Source of the DNA: Mucilaginibacter sp. L294
GTDB lineage: Bacteria > Bacteroidota > Bacteroidia > Sphingobacteriales > Sphingobacteriaceae
DNA: 54,162 nucleotides
NCBI RefSeq assembly: GCF_001636615.1
Contig: NZ_LGEK01000028.1
Coordinates: forward strand, 1 to 54,162
Direction: 5' to 3'
Shown: in pieces, positions 1-8,317 of the stretch
Numbering within the stretch: the first letter of the stretch is position 1
Layout of the letters: each line of letters begins with the position of its first letter
The notes under the pieces: generated by a model
What the model saw: only the letters and a program-made list of their open reading frames with translations
Told to the model about the DNA's origin: nothing
The model's database searches: none
Made by a program: the position numbers and the translations under genes

Positions 1-19
1 AGATGTGTATAAGAGACAG
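1..19 (+). other. Tn5/Nextera mosaic-end adapter
   Basis: The first 19 bases, AGATGTGTATAAGAGACAG, are identical to the Tn5 transposase mosaic end used in Nextera libraries. The sequence sits exactly at the contig edge, so it is untrimmed adapter and not genome. Natural sequence starts at about base 20. Confidence 0.97.
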
Positions 20-20
20 G

Positions 21-155
21 AATAGTTTTGGAATTCAAAAAGTAGACAAATCCTTATTTTGGATTGAAAAACAAAAAGAGTGGATATCAACTGTAGACCT
101 GCTTATCAGATCAGAACACATCATTTGGCACTTAGAAACAAAAAAGAGGGATTAA
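21..155 (+). CDS. 3' fragment of an unidentified gene (cut by contig edge)
   Basis: Directly after the adapter one forward frame stays open for 44 codons and ends at TAA 153-155. It reads like a real protein C-terminus: charged, three tryptophans, ending LETKKRD. No start is present because the contig begins inside the gene. The stop codon lies inside the stem of the terminator hairpin at 135-175, as expected for a convergent pair with the osmC gene. I do not recognise the family from so short a piece. A chance open frame of this length in AT-rich DNA is possible. Confidence 0.5.
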   Translation, partial: NSFGIQKVDKSLFWIEKQKEWISTVDLLIRSEHIIWHLETKKRD

Positions 156-175
156 ATATATCCCTCTTTTGTTTC
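135..175. terminator. Bidirectional intrinsic terminator
   Basis: The arms GAAACAAAAAAGAGGGA and TCCCTCTTTTGTTTC pair around a 9-nt AT loop and have T-runs on both strands. It can end the fragment gene rightward and osmC leftward. Confidence 0.75.
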
Positions 176-180
176 TATAC

Positions 181-600
181 TTACGCGTAAGTAACGTTCA
201 ATGTAATAGGTACACTTAATGCTTTTGATACGATGCAACCGGCTTTAGCGCCTTCGGCAACTTCTTTAAATTTCGCCTCGTCAACCCCATCAATAACGGT
301 TGCTTTCAGTTCCAGGTGGATGCCTTTAATTTCAAGAGCCTGCATATCCAGGTCAAGGATAGCGTCGGTGGTCAGGTCGCCCGGGGTGATGCCTGCCTGT
401 GTTAAAGCCGCGCCAACCGCCATGGTAAAGCAGCCAGCGTGTGCAGCAGCTATCAGTTCTTCGGGGTTGGTGCCTACGCCATCGGCAAAACGGGTTTTAA
501 ACGAATATTGTGTTTTGTTAAGAATGGTGCTTTGGGTGGTTATTTTGCCTTTACCTTCTTGCAGGGTGCCATTCCAATGTGCATTTGCTGTACGTTTCAT
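181..600 (-). CDS. OsmC family peroxiredoxin
   Basis: 139 residues, the usual length for OsmC/Ohr thiol peroxidases, which reduce organic hydroperoxides in the cytoplasm. Both signature cysteines are present: C57 in GCFTMAVG and C122 in GCIVSKAL. The acidic pair E47-E48 in GTNPEELIAAAHAGC matches the OsmC rather than the Ohr subgroup. The ATG start is followed by MKRTANAHWNG, typical for the family. Monocistronic, with a terminator directly downstream. Confidence 0.9.
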   Translation of the reverse strand: MKRTANAHWNGTLQEGKGKITTQSTILNKTQYSFKTRFADGVGTNPEELIAAAHAGCFTMAVGAALTQAGITPGDLTTDAILDLDMQALEIKGIHLELKATVIDGVDEAKFKEVAEGAKAGCIVSKALSVPITLNVTYA

Positions 601-1093
601 AGTTAATGTTGTTTTGGTGAGTTTTTGCTAAAATAGCGATATGTTGGGTTGAATAAAAATATTAGATGTTAAGTAAATAATAAATTGTAGCGGGGCATCT
701 TGGTTACGTTTCTTATTCCCAACATTAGCCGGGAATGGTTTATAATTAAACAACTCATTGCCGTCTCTTTTAAGGGACGGAATAGCAAACTATCTAAACG
801 GCTTTAGCCAAATAATAAATCGCTTTTGGGCTAAAGCCCTGTAATATTTGCTGATTATCCGTTGGCTAAAGCCAACGGCAATGAATCCTTTCGTTAATGC
901 TCGCAGTGATTTGACTCACCCGGTCATTGCTTCGCTCGACCACCCTCTCTTCGCTTGTGGCGGAAAGAGGGCTTTGTTATTCTATTCACTCCCTTTTCCT
1001 CACCCTTTTTGCGAAGCAGAGGGGGGCGACCAGTCCCGACTATCGTTGGGATCGGGGTGAGGTTAACTAACAAAGCGGCACCGCTATGAGCAT
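601..1093. other. 493-bp gene-free region filled with repeats
   Basis: Holds the osmC upstream region (601-750), the hairpin element at 755-883 and a second degenerate repeat at about 900-1065. The latter contains CCCTCTCTTCGC, CTCACCC and the hairpin TCCCGACTATCGTTGGGA at 1035-1052. Open frames crossing it are low-complexity and overlap the repeats, so I do not call genes. Confidence 0.7.
755..883. repeat. Palindromic repeat element, GGCTAAAGCC family
   Basis: Bounded by the perfect inverted 10-mers TCATTGCCGT (755-764) and ACGGCAATGA (874-883). Inside are three hairpins: 761-780 (CCGTC..GACGG), 828-839 (GGGCTAAAGCCC) and 859-878 (CCGTTGGCTAAAGCCAACGG). A related copy lies at 4501-4563. Confidence 0.8.
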
Positions 1094-2161
1094 TTACCAT
1101 TTTGCCCGCTCGTACTGTACCGGCCATTTAACCTCCTGCCCCAGTTCGTGCGCTGCGCGTAGCGGGAAATGCGGGTCGCGCAGCAACTCGCGGGCCATTA
1201 CCACCATATCGGCCTGCCCGGTTTTAATGATCTCGTCGGCCTGTTTGGCTTCGGTTATTAAACCAACCGCGCCGGTAAGTATATCTGTATGTTTCTTAAT
1301 TGCCTCGGCAAACTCCACCTGGTAACCCGGTTTAAGCGGGATCTGCGCGCCGGCAACATTGCCACCGGTAGAGCTGTCTACCAGGTCAACGCCTTTAGTT
1401 TTCAATATTTTTGCTAACGCGATAGAATCATCTATCGTCCAGGCGCCTTCTGTCCACTCTGTGGTAGATAAACGTACAAACAGCGGGAGGTCTGCCGGCC
1501 AAACCTCCTTCACGGCATCAATCACTTCCAGCAAAAAGCGGCTGCGGTTCTCAAAAGAGCCACCGTACTCATCGGTACGCGTATTACTATGCGGCGAAAG
1601 AAACTCATTGATCAGGTAACCATGCGCGCCATGCAGTTCAATCACTTTAAAACCGGCGGCTATTGCGCGTACGGTCGCTGCTTTAAAATCGGCAATTACT
1701 TTGGCTATGCCCGCCTTGTCGAGTTCAAGTGGGGCGGTTTCGCTGCGGCTAAAGGCTATAGCGCTTGGGGCAACAGCCAGCCAGCCATTTGCTTCATCGG
1801 GCTGTATTTGCTTGCCACCGTTCCATGGTTCGGCGTGGCTGGCCTTACGGCCTGCATGTGCCAGTTGTATCCCTGCAAACGCACCGTGTTCTTCAATAAA
1901 AGTTGTTATTTCTTTTAGCTTCTCGATGTGCTCATCTTTCCAGATACCCAGGTCGGCGGGGCTAATGCGCCCCTCGGGCGATACAGCTGTGGCTTCGGTT
2001 ATAATCAGCGCTGCACCACCCACGGCACGCGCCCCCAAATGCACCAGGTGCCAGTTATTGGCAAACCCATCCGCGCTCGAGTATTCGCACATAGGCGATA
2101 CCACAATACGGTTCTTAAATTGGATACTTTTTATTTGGAGAGGAGAAAACAGATGTGGCAT
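1094..2161 (-). CDS. namA: NADH:flavin oxidoreductase (old yellow enzyme, YqjM/NamA type)
   Basis: 355 residues, a full-length FMN TIM barrel of the OYE family. These enzymes use NAD(P)H to reduce activated C=C bonds of enals, quinones or nitro compounds. N-terminal MPHLFSPLQIKSIQFKNRIV and C25 in SPMCEYS are the YqjM-subclass flavin-modulating signature. The substrate-binding HGAHGYLINEFLSPHSN and the phosphate-binding ...MARELLRDPHFPLRAA are both present. A detoxification role is inferred; the physiological substrate cannot be read from sequence. Confidence 0.9.
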   Translation of the reverse strand: MPHLFSPLQIKSIQFKNRIVVSPMCEYSSADGFANNWHLVHLGARAVGGAALIITEATAVSPEGRISPADLGIWKDEHIEKLKEITTFIEEHGAFAGIQLAHAGRKASHAEPWNGGKQIQPDEANGWLAVAPSAIAFSRSETAPLELDKAGIAKVIADFKAATVRAIAAGFKVIELHGAHGYLINEFLSPHSNTRTDEYGGSFENRSRFLLEVIDAVKEVWPADLPLFVRLSTTEWTEGAWTIDDSIALAKILKTKGVDLVDSSTGGNVAGAQIPLKPGYQVEFAEAIKKHTDILTGAVGLITEAKQADEIIKTGQADMVVMARELLRDPHFPLRAAHELGQEVKWPVQYERAKW

Positions 2162-2256
2162 ATTGTAATTGTTTGTTACACAAATATGGACAAGTAACAG
2201 CCATGGCGTTTCATGGTTTTGTCATTTACATTGTTTAAGGGTTAAATTACTTAAAT

Positions 2257-2334
2257 ATGAACAATCAGGAGTTTTTTGCGTTGATGCCAGTGAAAGTTAA
2301 ACTGTATGTTTACCCCAATAAAAATATAATTTGA
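2257..2334 (+). CDS. Possible 25-residue leader ORF overlapping the antiporter start
   Basis: ATG at 2257 opens a 25-codon frame (MNNQEFFALM...) that stops at TGA 2332-2334. The stop overlaps the TTG start of the antiporter in a TTGA arrangement analogous to ATGA translational coupling. No recognisable family. It could equally be chance. Confidence 0.25.
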   Translation: MNNQEFFALMPVKVKLYVYPNKNII

Positions 2335-3524
2335 CTACATACACTACCCTCATTATACTTAGCGGGCTGGTAATATTCAGTTACCTGTTCGATCTGATAG
2401 CCGGTAAAACCAAAGTACCGTCTGTAATACTGCTGCTGTTTTTAGGGATAGGCATCCGTTTAGGGGTTGATTATTTTGGCCTGCATACCATCAATTTCAC
2501 ATCCATATTACCGGCATTGGGTACCTTAGGGCTTATATTAATTGTATTTGAGGGGGCACTTGAGCTTAAGTACAGCAAAAATAAAAATGCGGTTATCCGC
2601 AAATCGTTCCTTTCGGCATTATCCATCCTGCTGCTTACTTCCTGCCTTATTACTTACGCTTTTTACTACATCAGCGGCGAACCTATTTATAGGTGCTTTG
2701 TAAATGCTATTCCCTTTTGCGTAGTAAGCTCGGCTATCGCCATACCCTCAGCATCGGGTATCAGTAAAGAGAAAAAGGAATTTATCATCTATGAATCGTC
2801 CTTTTCAGATATCCTGACGGTTGTGCTGTTTAACTTTATGATCAGTAACGATCATATCAACGTATCGGCTTTCGCCAAATTAGGTGCCGAGCTTGGTATC
2901 ATTTTATTGGTAGCCATCGGCTCGTGCCTGCTGTTGCTTTATCTGATAGGCCGGCTAACGCATCATATCAAATCGTTCCTGATCATATCTATCCTGATAC
3001 TGGTTTATAGTATTGGGCAGTCGTTTCATTTATCATCATTGATCATCGTACTGGCGCTTGGGCTATTCCTTAACAACGCCGGGCAGATCAGGCTTGGCTG
3101 GTTCCGTAAATATTTTATTTACCCTACTTTGGGTTATGATATTAAACAGCTTTTCCAGCTATCAGCCGAGAGCGCTTTTATTATGCGTACCTTCTTCTTT
3201 ATCATTTTTGGGTACACTATGGATGTTTACCAGTTGCAAAGCTGGTCGGTAATTATAAATGGCGGCCTGGTGTTATTACTGATTTACCTGGTGCGGTTCC
3301 TGTACCTGAAACTGGTTTTAAAAAGTGGGTTAATGCCCGAGCTGGTTATCATTCCCCGGGGGCTGATTAGCGTGTTGCTTTTTTATAATATCCCGGCAAG
3401 TATTAAAATACCGATGCTTGGCACCGGCTTATTATTTGTGGTGATACTGGGTACCAGCATTATTATGAGCCTTGGGCTATTAGGTACCAAAAAGCAGTCA
3501 TCCCAGGAGTTTGAAAACGTTTAA
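2331..3524 (+). CDS. Cation/proton antiporter (CPA/NhaP-like)
   Basis: 397 residues, almost entirely hydrophobic, with about 11-12 predicted membrane helices. The N-terminal LAGKTKVPSVILLLFLGIGIRLG and FEGALELKY stretches match Na+/H+ exchanger family members of the CPA1/CPA2 type, which swap cytoplasmic Na+ or K+ for H+. The acidic stretch ESSFSDILTVVLFNF around residues 154-168 fits the ion-binding core. The start is TTG; it gives the family-typical N-terminus and no nearby in-frame ATG does. No cytoplasmic TrkA or RCK domain. The exact ion is unknown. Confidence 0.8.
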   Translation: MTTYTTLIILSGLVIFSYLFDLIAGKTKVPSVILLLFLGIGIRLGVDYFGLHTINFTSILPALGTLGLILIVFEGALELKYSKNKNAVIRKSFLSALSILLLTSCLITYAFYYISGEPIYRCFVNAIPFCVVSSAIAIPSASGISKEKKEFIIYESSFSDILTVVLFNFMISNDHINVSAFAKLGAELGIILLVAIGSCLLLLYLIGRLTHHIKSFLIISILILVYSIGQSFHLSSLIIVLALGLFLNNAGQIRLGWFRKYFIYPTLGYDIKQLFQLSAESAFIMRTFFFIIFGYTMDVYQLQSWSVIINGGLVLLLIYLVRFLYLKLVLKSGLMPELVIIPRGLISVLLFYNIPASIKIPMLGTGLLFVVILGTSIIMSLGLLGTKKQSSQEFENV

Positions 3525-3551
3525 AAGTCGGTTAAATCCGTTTGAAAGACG

Positions 3552-3944
3552 TTAATTCCGCTGTAAATCGTCATTAATTTTACCGCTTTCCTTTTTACTT
3601 TTTACAAGCAGTACCTCATCATTATCAAGCGGCAGGTAGCCATATTCGTAACAGAAAAAGTAACGCGCGCCGGCCTGTGTCTTATAACTACTGGTAAAGT
3701 AATCAAAATCGAACCCTTTTTGCAGCATCTTCTCGCGGCTTACCTTGATCTTGCCGGTGGGGTTCAGCTCTTCAATAATACGGCGGTTGCGGCGCAGTAT
3801 ATTATTGATATTACGTACCAGGTTATAGCTATTGCTATTAAGTTGATTATTGAAGTTATTGCGGCACAGGTCGTTACAAAATTTTTTATCGGCACGGCCA
3901 TGCAATGGGGTGCCGCAATCCAGGCATTTTCTTTCCACTATCAT
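3552..3944 (-). CDS. Small zinc-ribbon protein
   Basis: 130 residues with an N-terminal treble-clef/zinc-ribbon: C7-x2-C10 and C23-x3-C27 inside the first 27 residues, then a basic helical segment (NNILRRNRRIIEEL) and a C-terminal part without recognised domain. It resembles the DUF2116-like zinc-ribbon proteins common in Bacteroidota; the function is unknown. It is divergent from ssb across a strong palindrome at 3967-3996, so the two may share regulation. A TATCTTTA promoter-like box precedes its start. Confidence 0.7.
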   Translation of the reverse strand: MIVERKCLDCGTPLHGRADKKFCNDLCRNNFNNQLNSNSYNLVRNINNILRRNRRIIEELNPTGKIKVSREKMLQKGFDFDYFTSSYKTQAGARYFFCYEYGYLPLDNDEVLLVKSKKESGKINDDLQRN

Positions 3945-3966
3945 ACCTTAAAGATACGCAATAACT

Positions 3967-3996
3967 TATCCGTTTGCAAACGCTTGCAAACGGATA
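3967..3996. promoter_or_regulatory. Operator-like palindrome between zinc-ribbon gene and ssb
   Basis: Perfect 13-bp arms TATCCGTTTGCAA and TTGCAAACGGATA flank ACGC. The motif TTGCAAACG also appears twice in direct orientation, and CGTTTGCAAACG at 3971-3982 is itself a palindrome. It has no T-tract and lies in a divergent promoter region, which favours a protein-binding site over a terminator. Confidence 0.55.
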
Positions 3997-4044
3997 CAAT
4001 CGTTTATAACTGCTTAATAACCGACTAACCTCCGCTCCCTGCCA

Positions 4045-4052
4045 CACCTTTG
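4045..4052 (+). promoter_or_regulatory. Probable -7 box of ssb
   Basis: CACCTTTG matches the Bacteroidota TAnnTTTG element at 5 of 6 fixed positions and lies 38 nt before the ssb ATG. Confidence 0.45.
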
Positions 4053-4090
4053 TGCTGTTCATAATTATCTAATATAAAACATATTACAAA

Positions 4091-4429
4091 ATGGCAACTA
4101 TTAAAAACAGCGTAAGATTGATTGGCAACGTAGGCATGGACCCTGATGTGCGTACATTTGATAACAACCGTAAAATGGTGCGCCTATCTATCGCTACCAA
4201 CGACAGCTACAAAAACGATAAAGGTGAAAAGGTTACCGATACGCAATGGCATAACATTGTGTTATGGGGAGCACAGGCAACCATGGCCGAAACCTGCCTA
4301 AAAAAAGGCGACTCGGTGATTATTGAGGGTAAACTGGCATCACGTAATTACAATGATAAGGATGGTGTAAAACGCTATGTAACTGAGGTTGTGGTTAACG
4401 AATTTATAAAGATGGGCGGCAAGGAATAA
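4091..4429 (+). CDS. ssb: Single-stranded DNA-binding protein
   Basis: 112 residues forming one OB fold: MATIKNSVRLIGNVGMDPDVR, WHNIVLWGAQA and VIIEGKLASRNYNDKDG are diagnostic for bacterial SSB. It binds ssDNA during replication and repair. It ends right after the OB fold (FIKMGGKE) and has neither the flexible linker nor the acidic DDDIPF-type tip through which SSB recruits partner proteins. It may therefore be a second, specialised SSB, with a longer replicative copy elsewhere; that is inference. Monocistronic and divergent from the zinc-ribbon gene. Confidence 0.92.
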   Translation: MATIKNSVRLIGNVGMDPDVRTFDNNRKMVRLSIATNDSYKNDKGEKVTDTQWHNIVLWGAQATMAETCLKKGDSVIIEGKLASRNYNDKDGVKRYVTEVVVNEFIKMGGKE

Positions 4430-4500
4430 TTTGCGTTCCACTGGCTAAATACAATGGCAATGAGGGTGTTAAAGTTTATTACCTTCAATGAGCAACAGCT

Positions 4501-4563
4501 TCATTGCCGCCCCATTTATTGGACGGATAGCTAAAAAGCAAATTCGACTAAAGCCGAATTTAC
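4501..4563. repeat. Second copy of the GGCTAAAGCC-family repeat
   Basis: Starts with TCATTGCCG (4501-4509) as at 755, then GGACGGATAGCTAAA as in the first copy, and ends in the hairpin AATTCGACTAAAGCCGAATT (4541-4560). Another inverted GGCAATGA lies at 4456-4463. The SDR stop codon (4560-4562) sits on the repeat edge. Confidence 0.75.
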
Positions 4564-5264
4564 GGCGTTGACACCGCTACAGGCAATACTTTTCCGTTAA
4601 AAAACCTGTGCCCTGTAACCGCGAAATCGGCTATGTATTTACCCATTTCAAACGCCATTACCGGCGATTCGTACCCGGGGAAGGCTTGCTCCAGCATTTC
4701 GGTTTGTGCCGATCCAAGGGCCAGGCAGTTTACTTTGATGCCTTGTTCAACAAACTCCTGTGCCAGGCATTCGGTAAGTGTATGTAGCGCAGCCTTACTT
4801 GCCGAGTATGCGGATAAGCCGTTAAACTTAGCGCTGCCCTGGAAACCACCCATACTGCCAATATTGAGGATATGCGAACCATCGCCCATAAATTGCAGCA
4901 GGCTTTGTATAATACGTACATGGCCTATGTAGTTGCTTTGCAGCATTTCTACAAAGTCCATTTCTTTTAGATCCGCAAATGGTTTATTAATGAGCACGCC
5001 AGCGTTGTTTACCAGCACATCTACCCTGCCATCAAAATTAGCGGTAATAAATTGCTGCAGGCCTGCGTAATCATCATGCACAATATCAAAGGCAATAGCG
5101 AAGATCTCGCAGTCCGGGTTTAGCCCTTTGGCAATTTCAAGTAAACGGGTCAGCTTATCCTGTGAGCGGGCCAGGGCCATCACTTTATGCTTACCTGATA
5201 ATATCAGTTCTAATACAGCTTCAAACCCTACGCCGCTGCTGGCGCCTGTTATAATGATGTTCAT
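4560..5264 (-). CDS. SDR family oxidoreductase
   Basis: 234 residues, a classical short-chain dehydrogenase. The cofactor motif TGASSGVG is at residues 6-13, NNAG follows, and the catalytic Ser (GSMGG) and Y-x3-K (YSASK) are present. NAD(P)-dependent reduction or oxidation of a carbonyl/alcohol; substrate not deducible. It lies downstream of the aromatic hydroxylase on the same strand but 42 bp away, and no functional link is evident. Its stop codon coincides with the end of a palindromic repeat. Confidence 0.88.
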   Translation of the reverse strand: MNIIITGASSGVGFEAVLELILSGKHKVMALARSQDKLTRLLEIAKGLNPDCEIFAIAFDIVHDDYAGLQQFITANFDGRVDVLVNNAGVLINKPFADLKEMDFVEMLQSNYIGHVRIIQSLLQFMGDGSHILNIGSMGGFQGSAKFNGLSAYSASKAALHTLTECLAQEFVEQGIKVNCLALGSAQTEMLEQAFPGYESPVMAFEMGKYIADFAVTGHRFFNGKVLPVAVSTP

Positions 5265-5306
5265 ATACCCTTTGTAGATGTGTTACCGCAAATTTAGTAT
5301 TGTTAG

Positions 5307-7085
5307 TTAAACTATCAACTTCTCCTCTACCGGGTGTTTAATCAGGTACAGTCCATCGCTTATCAATTTCTTATATATTGTCTCGTTAACGGACTTATGT
5401 TCAAGGAATTGCCTTATCTCAACCGCTAAAGCAGGTTCTGCTTCTTCATGGTCTAACAGTTCCAGTATCTCTAAAGCGCATAGCCAATCGTCATGATGGT
5501 ACTTTTGCAGCATCATCCATACGTTACCTAAAAAGCCCAGGTCGCCGCCGGTATGCCTGCGGTTGCGTACCTGCTGGTACAGCTTGTGCAATTCTTTGGT
5601 ATTATGTTCATATTCTGCATGATGCGTGCCGGTATTTGATTTATAGGCTATCTCCAAAAAGGCATCCTTGTCTGCCGCGCCGCAAAATACCGAGGTTATT
5701 TTTTCGCCAACGGCCATATCATAAACACCCCATGCAGGGTCGAATAAAACGCGCCTTTTTTCGTCCAAAACCGTACATTTTTCGACTTTCAAAAGGATAA
5801 TTTTGCCTTTTTCTGTACACAATTCGCCCAATTTACCCGAAACGGTTATCCCGCTCTCAAAAGTCAGGGAAATTTCTTTGCCCGTTTCAATTCCGGCAAT
5901 TTTCAGATCATCCGGCGTAAAATCTTCCAACGGTTTGTCATGACCCTTCAGCCTGCCAACCGGCGAGCTAAAGCCGTCCTTATGGTAGTTTTTACCATGG
6001 CCTTTCAACTGTTTGTTGCCAACTGCCAGCGCGGTCTCGCCGGTAGTTTTAATGAAGACCGGTTCTCCGTTTTTATCCACGGCAAATTCAGTAAACGTAC
6101 CCGACACCTGCAGGCCCGAACTGTAAACCGCGGTACAGGTATTTTTACTGTCGATAGCTTTTTGCAGGCCGTACGCCCCGCCACGGCGGAACGACATGGT
6201 ATCGGCAAACTGCTCCAGCACATCTATCAGGTTTTGGAAGGTTGGCGTTACAAAAAGCTGCGGTTGCGTTTTGGTGATATCGTAACTGTATTTAACCGCG
6301 TCAATGGTGTAAGGGAGCTTTTTAACCCCGTCCATCATACAACTGGCGCTTTCGCCAATTGACGAGAGCAGGCCCGCGCCATAGATCTTAGCATCATTCA
6401 GCGTACCTATCAACCCATACTCTACCGTCCACCAGTGCAGGCGGCTTAGCAGGGCCATTTCAGATGGTTCGCCCATATTTTCCTGGTGCCAAACAACCAG
6501 TTCATCGGCTTTCTTTATTTCGGCCTCGTCGGCATCGGGCATTTCTTTTAATATCGACAAAGCACGTATAGCCTCATACAATTCAAAATCCTGCGCGCTG
6601 AACATGGCTTTGGCCCCTATCGAACCAAAATAGCTCAGGTATTCGTGGTAATCCTTATCGGCAATAATTGGGGCGTGCCCGGCCGATTCATGGATGATAT
6701 CCGGCGCAGGGGTATATTCAATATGCTTTAACTGGCGGATATCGGCAGCGATGACCAGTACGCGGTAGGCCTGGTACTCCATAAAGGCGGCAGGGGGGAT
6801 AAACCCGTCAACCGTAACCGCGCCCCAGCCAATTTTGGCCAGCGCGTTATTCATATCCTGCAAGTCGGGGATCTTCTCAATGGTTAATCCCGCTTTTTGC
6901 AGCCCGGGGATATACGGGTAGTAGGCTACATCCTTAAGATAGCTGTAATTCTGGCGCATTACGTAACGCCACACGGCATGGTCAACCGGGGTGTAATGCT
7001 CATAATGCTGGCTAACAATAAATTGCTTTAAATGGCGGGGTAATGCCGCAACCTGCGGGTTATTAAAATCATTAAAATCGCTCAT
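5307..7085 (-). CDS. Aromatic amino acid hydroxylase (phenylalanine 4-monooxygenase-like)
   Basis: 592 residues. The N-terminal half is the non-haem-iron catalytic domain of tetrahydrobiopterin-dependent hydroxylases: PDIIHESAGHAP gives iron ligands H132 and H137, and HWWTVEYGLIG gives the third ligand E222. There is no N-terminal ACT domain. The remaining roughly 300 residues, including two similar beta-rich stretches (SSGLQVSGTFTEF and ESGITVSGKLGEL), are absent from the ~260-300-residue proteobacterial enzymes; such long forms are known in Bacteroidota but the extension is of unclear function. Probable reaction: phenylalanine to tyrosine, feeding the HPPD/HmgA/FAH genes 10-15 kb to the right. 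Confidence 0.85.
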   Translation of the reverse strand: MSDFNDFNNPQVAALPRHLKQFIVSQHYEHYTPVDHAVWRYVMRQNYSYLKDVAYYPYIPGLQKAGLTIEKIPDLQDMNNALAKIGWGAVTVDGFIPPAAFMEYQAYRVLVIAADIRQLKHIEYTPAPDIIHESAGHAPIIADKDYHEYLSYFGSIGAKAMFSAQDFELYEAIRALSILKEMPDADEAEIKKADELVVWHQENMGEPSEMALLSRLHWWTVEYGLIGTLNDAKIYGAGLLSSIGESASCMMDGVKKLPYTIDAVKYSYDITKTQPQLFVTPTFQNLIDVLEQFADTMSFRRGGAYGLQKAIDSKNTCTAVYSSGLQVSGTFTEFAVDKNGEPVFIKTTGETALAVGNKQLKGHGKNYHKDGFSSPVGRLKGHDKPLEDFTPDDLKIAGIETGKEISLTFESGITVSGKLGELCTEKGKIILLKVEKCTVLDEKRRVLFDPAWGVYDMAVGEKITSVFCGAADKDAFLEIAYKSNTGTHHAEYEHNTKELHKLYQQVRNRRHTGGDLGFLGNVWMMLQKYHHDDWLCALEILELLDHEEAEPALAVEIRQFLEHKSVNETIYKKLISDGLYLIKHPVEEKLIV

Positions 7086-7221
7086 TCCGTATCTTTCTGT
7101 TTATAATAGTAGAAACGCGAAATTAGGAATTATGGTTTAGTAAAAACTAAATTGTATCAGCAAAATTGCAGAATTATTACCTTTTATTGGGATGCAAAAA
7201 TTAACGGAAGAATTAAATATT

Positions 7222-8184
7222 TTAAGCTTGTTGATTTTCCAAATTATCTTCTGTCTTAGGCAATCCCTCTTCAAGGCGGCTCGGGCGGATAACGTAATAA
7301 ACACCCGATAAGGCCACAATGATTGAGATCAAATAAAAAGAGATCGGCAAGAAAACCGCAAGGTCAACATCCATCGGGAAAACCTTGGTAAGCTGCTGAA
7401 AAACAGTTTCGCGGATACCCGCGCCACCAACACTGATAGGGATAATAGTTGCCAGCGCCGAAATAAGGAACGATAAAAGATATGGTGAGAACTTACCGGT
7501 AAAATTTTGCCCGAAAAGGATAAAAACAATAGCTGTAACCTGTAAAGATTGCACCGCCAATGCCTTTAAATGCGCCTGCCAAAAGTAATGGGTGTACTCC
7601 CTGAAAAACTTATAGGCCACAAAATAATAGACCAGTGAAGCACCAACAAAAATGCTCAACGGGATACCGATATGGATATCTATCTGCGGAATTAAAAATA
7701 TCAGTGCAACGGTTATCAGGCCAATTGCCCAAAGGCCGCTAAGCCTATCGAACATAATAGCCCAGAATACTTTTTTAGCGGGAAGCTTATAAGTTTTGTT
7801 CAACAGGTATATCTTATACCCATCGCCACCAATACCACCCGGCAGCAGGAAATTGTAGAACAACCCCAGCAGGTATAAACGGAAGTTAAAGCGCGGGTCG
7901 AGCTTTAGTTTGATGGATTTAAAGAAACTTGATAAACGCCATGACGACATAACCATGGAAGCAAAGAAACACAGCAGAGCGGCAAACATCCACCAGTAAT
8001 TGGCATGCATTAACCTTAACTTTACCTTTTGCAGGGGCACCTTGCTAAATACATAGTACAGCAACGCCGAAGTAACAGCAAATTTAAGTACCACTTTGGT
8101 AATGCTCCACAGTTTACCTTGCCATGTTTTTGGCTTAACTGTATGTTCTACGTCGTCTACCTCGGCTTGTGCTATGTCTTTCAT
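7222..8184 (-). CDS. Flippase-like membrane protein (LPG synthase TM-region / UPF0104)
   Basis: 320 residues with about 8 membrane helices and the family signatures LPGGIGGDGYKIYLLNK (near residues 113-129) and ISVGGAGIRETVF (near 250). This is the MprF-N/AglD-like integral-membrane family, thought to move or modify lipids or lipid-linked sugars. No C-terminal synthase domain is attached. The ATG at 8184 follows the A-rich leader. Substrate unknown. Confidence 0.82.
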   Translation of the reverse strand: MKDIAQAEVDDVEHTVKPKTWQGKLWSITKVVLKFAVTSALLYYVFSKVPLQKVKLRLMHANYWWMFAALLCFFASMVMSSWRLSSFFKSIKLKLDPRFNFRLYLLGLFYNFLLPGGIGGDGYKIYLLNKTYKLPAKKVFWAIMFDRLSGLWAIGLITVALIFLIPQIDIHIGIPLSIFVGASLVYYFVAYKFFREYTHYFWQAHLKALAVQSLQVTAIVFILFGQNFTGKFSPYLLSFLISALATIIPISVGGAGIRETVFQQLTKVFPMDVDLAVFLPISFYLISIIVALSGVYYVIRPSRLEEGLPKTEDNLENQQA

Positions 8185-8210
8185 TCGGGTGCAAAGCTAT
8201 GTTTTTTTTA

Positions 8211-8281
8211 GATTACACCGATTTCTTTAAAAGGATTTCACAGATTTTAACAGTTTAACATAATATCAAATCGGTGTAATC
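8211..8281. repeat. Inverted repeat GATTACACCGATTT
   Basis: Perfect 14-bp arms at 8211-8224 and 8268-8281, with an inner AGGATTTCACAGATTTT resembling the arms. It fills the divergent gap between the flippase gene and aguB. Confidence 0.75.
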
Positions 8282-8317
8282 ATTCATTAAAATCGGTAAA
8301 ATCAACAACCAAATCCT

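Noticed and set aside
848..1127. Overlapping open frames on both strands (70 and 67 codons)
   Set aside because: They lie in repeat DNA, have no domain, and the minus-strand one overlaps the namA end.
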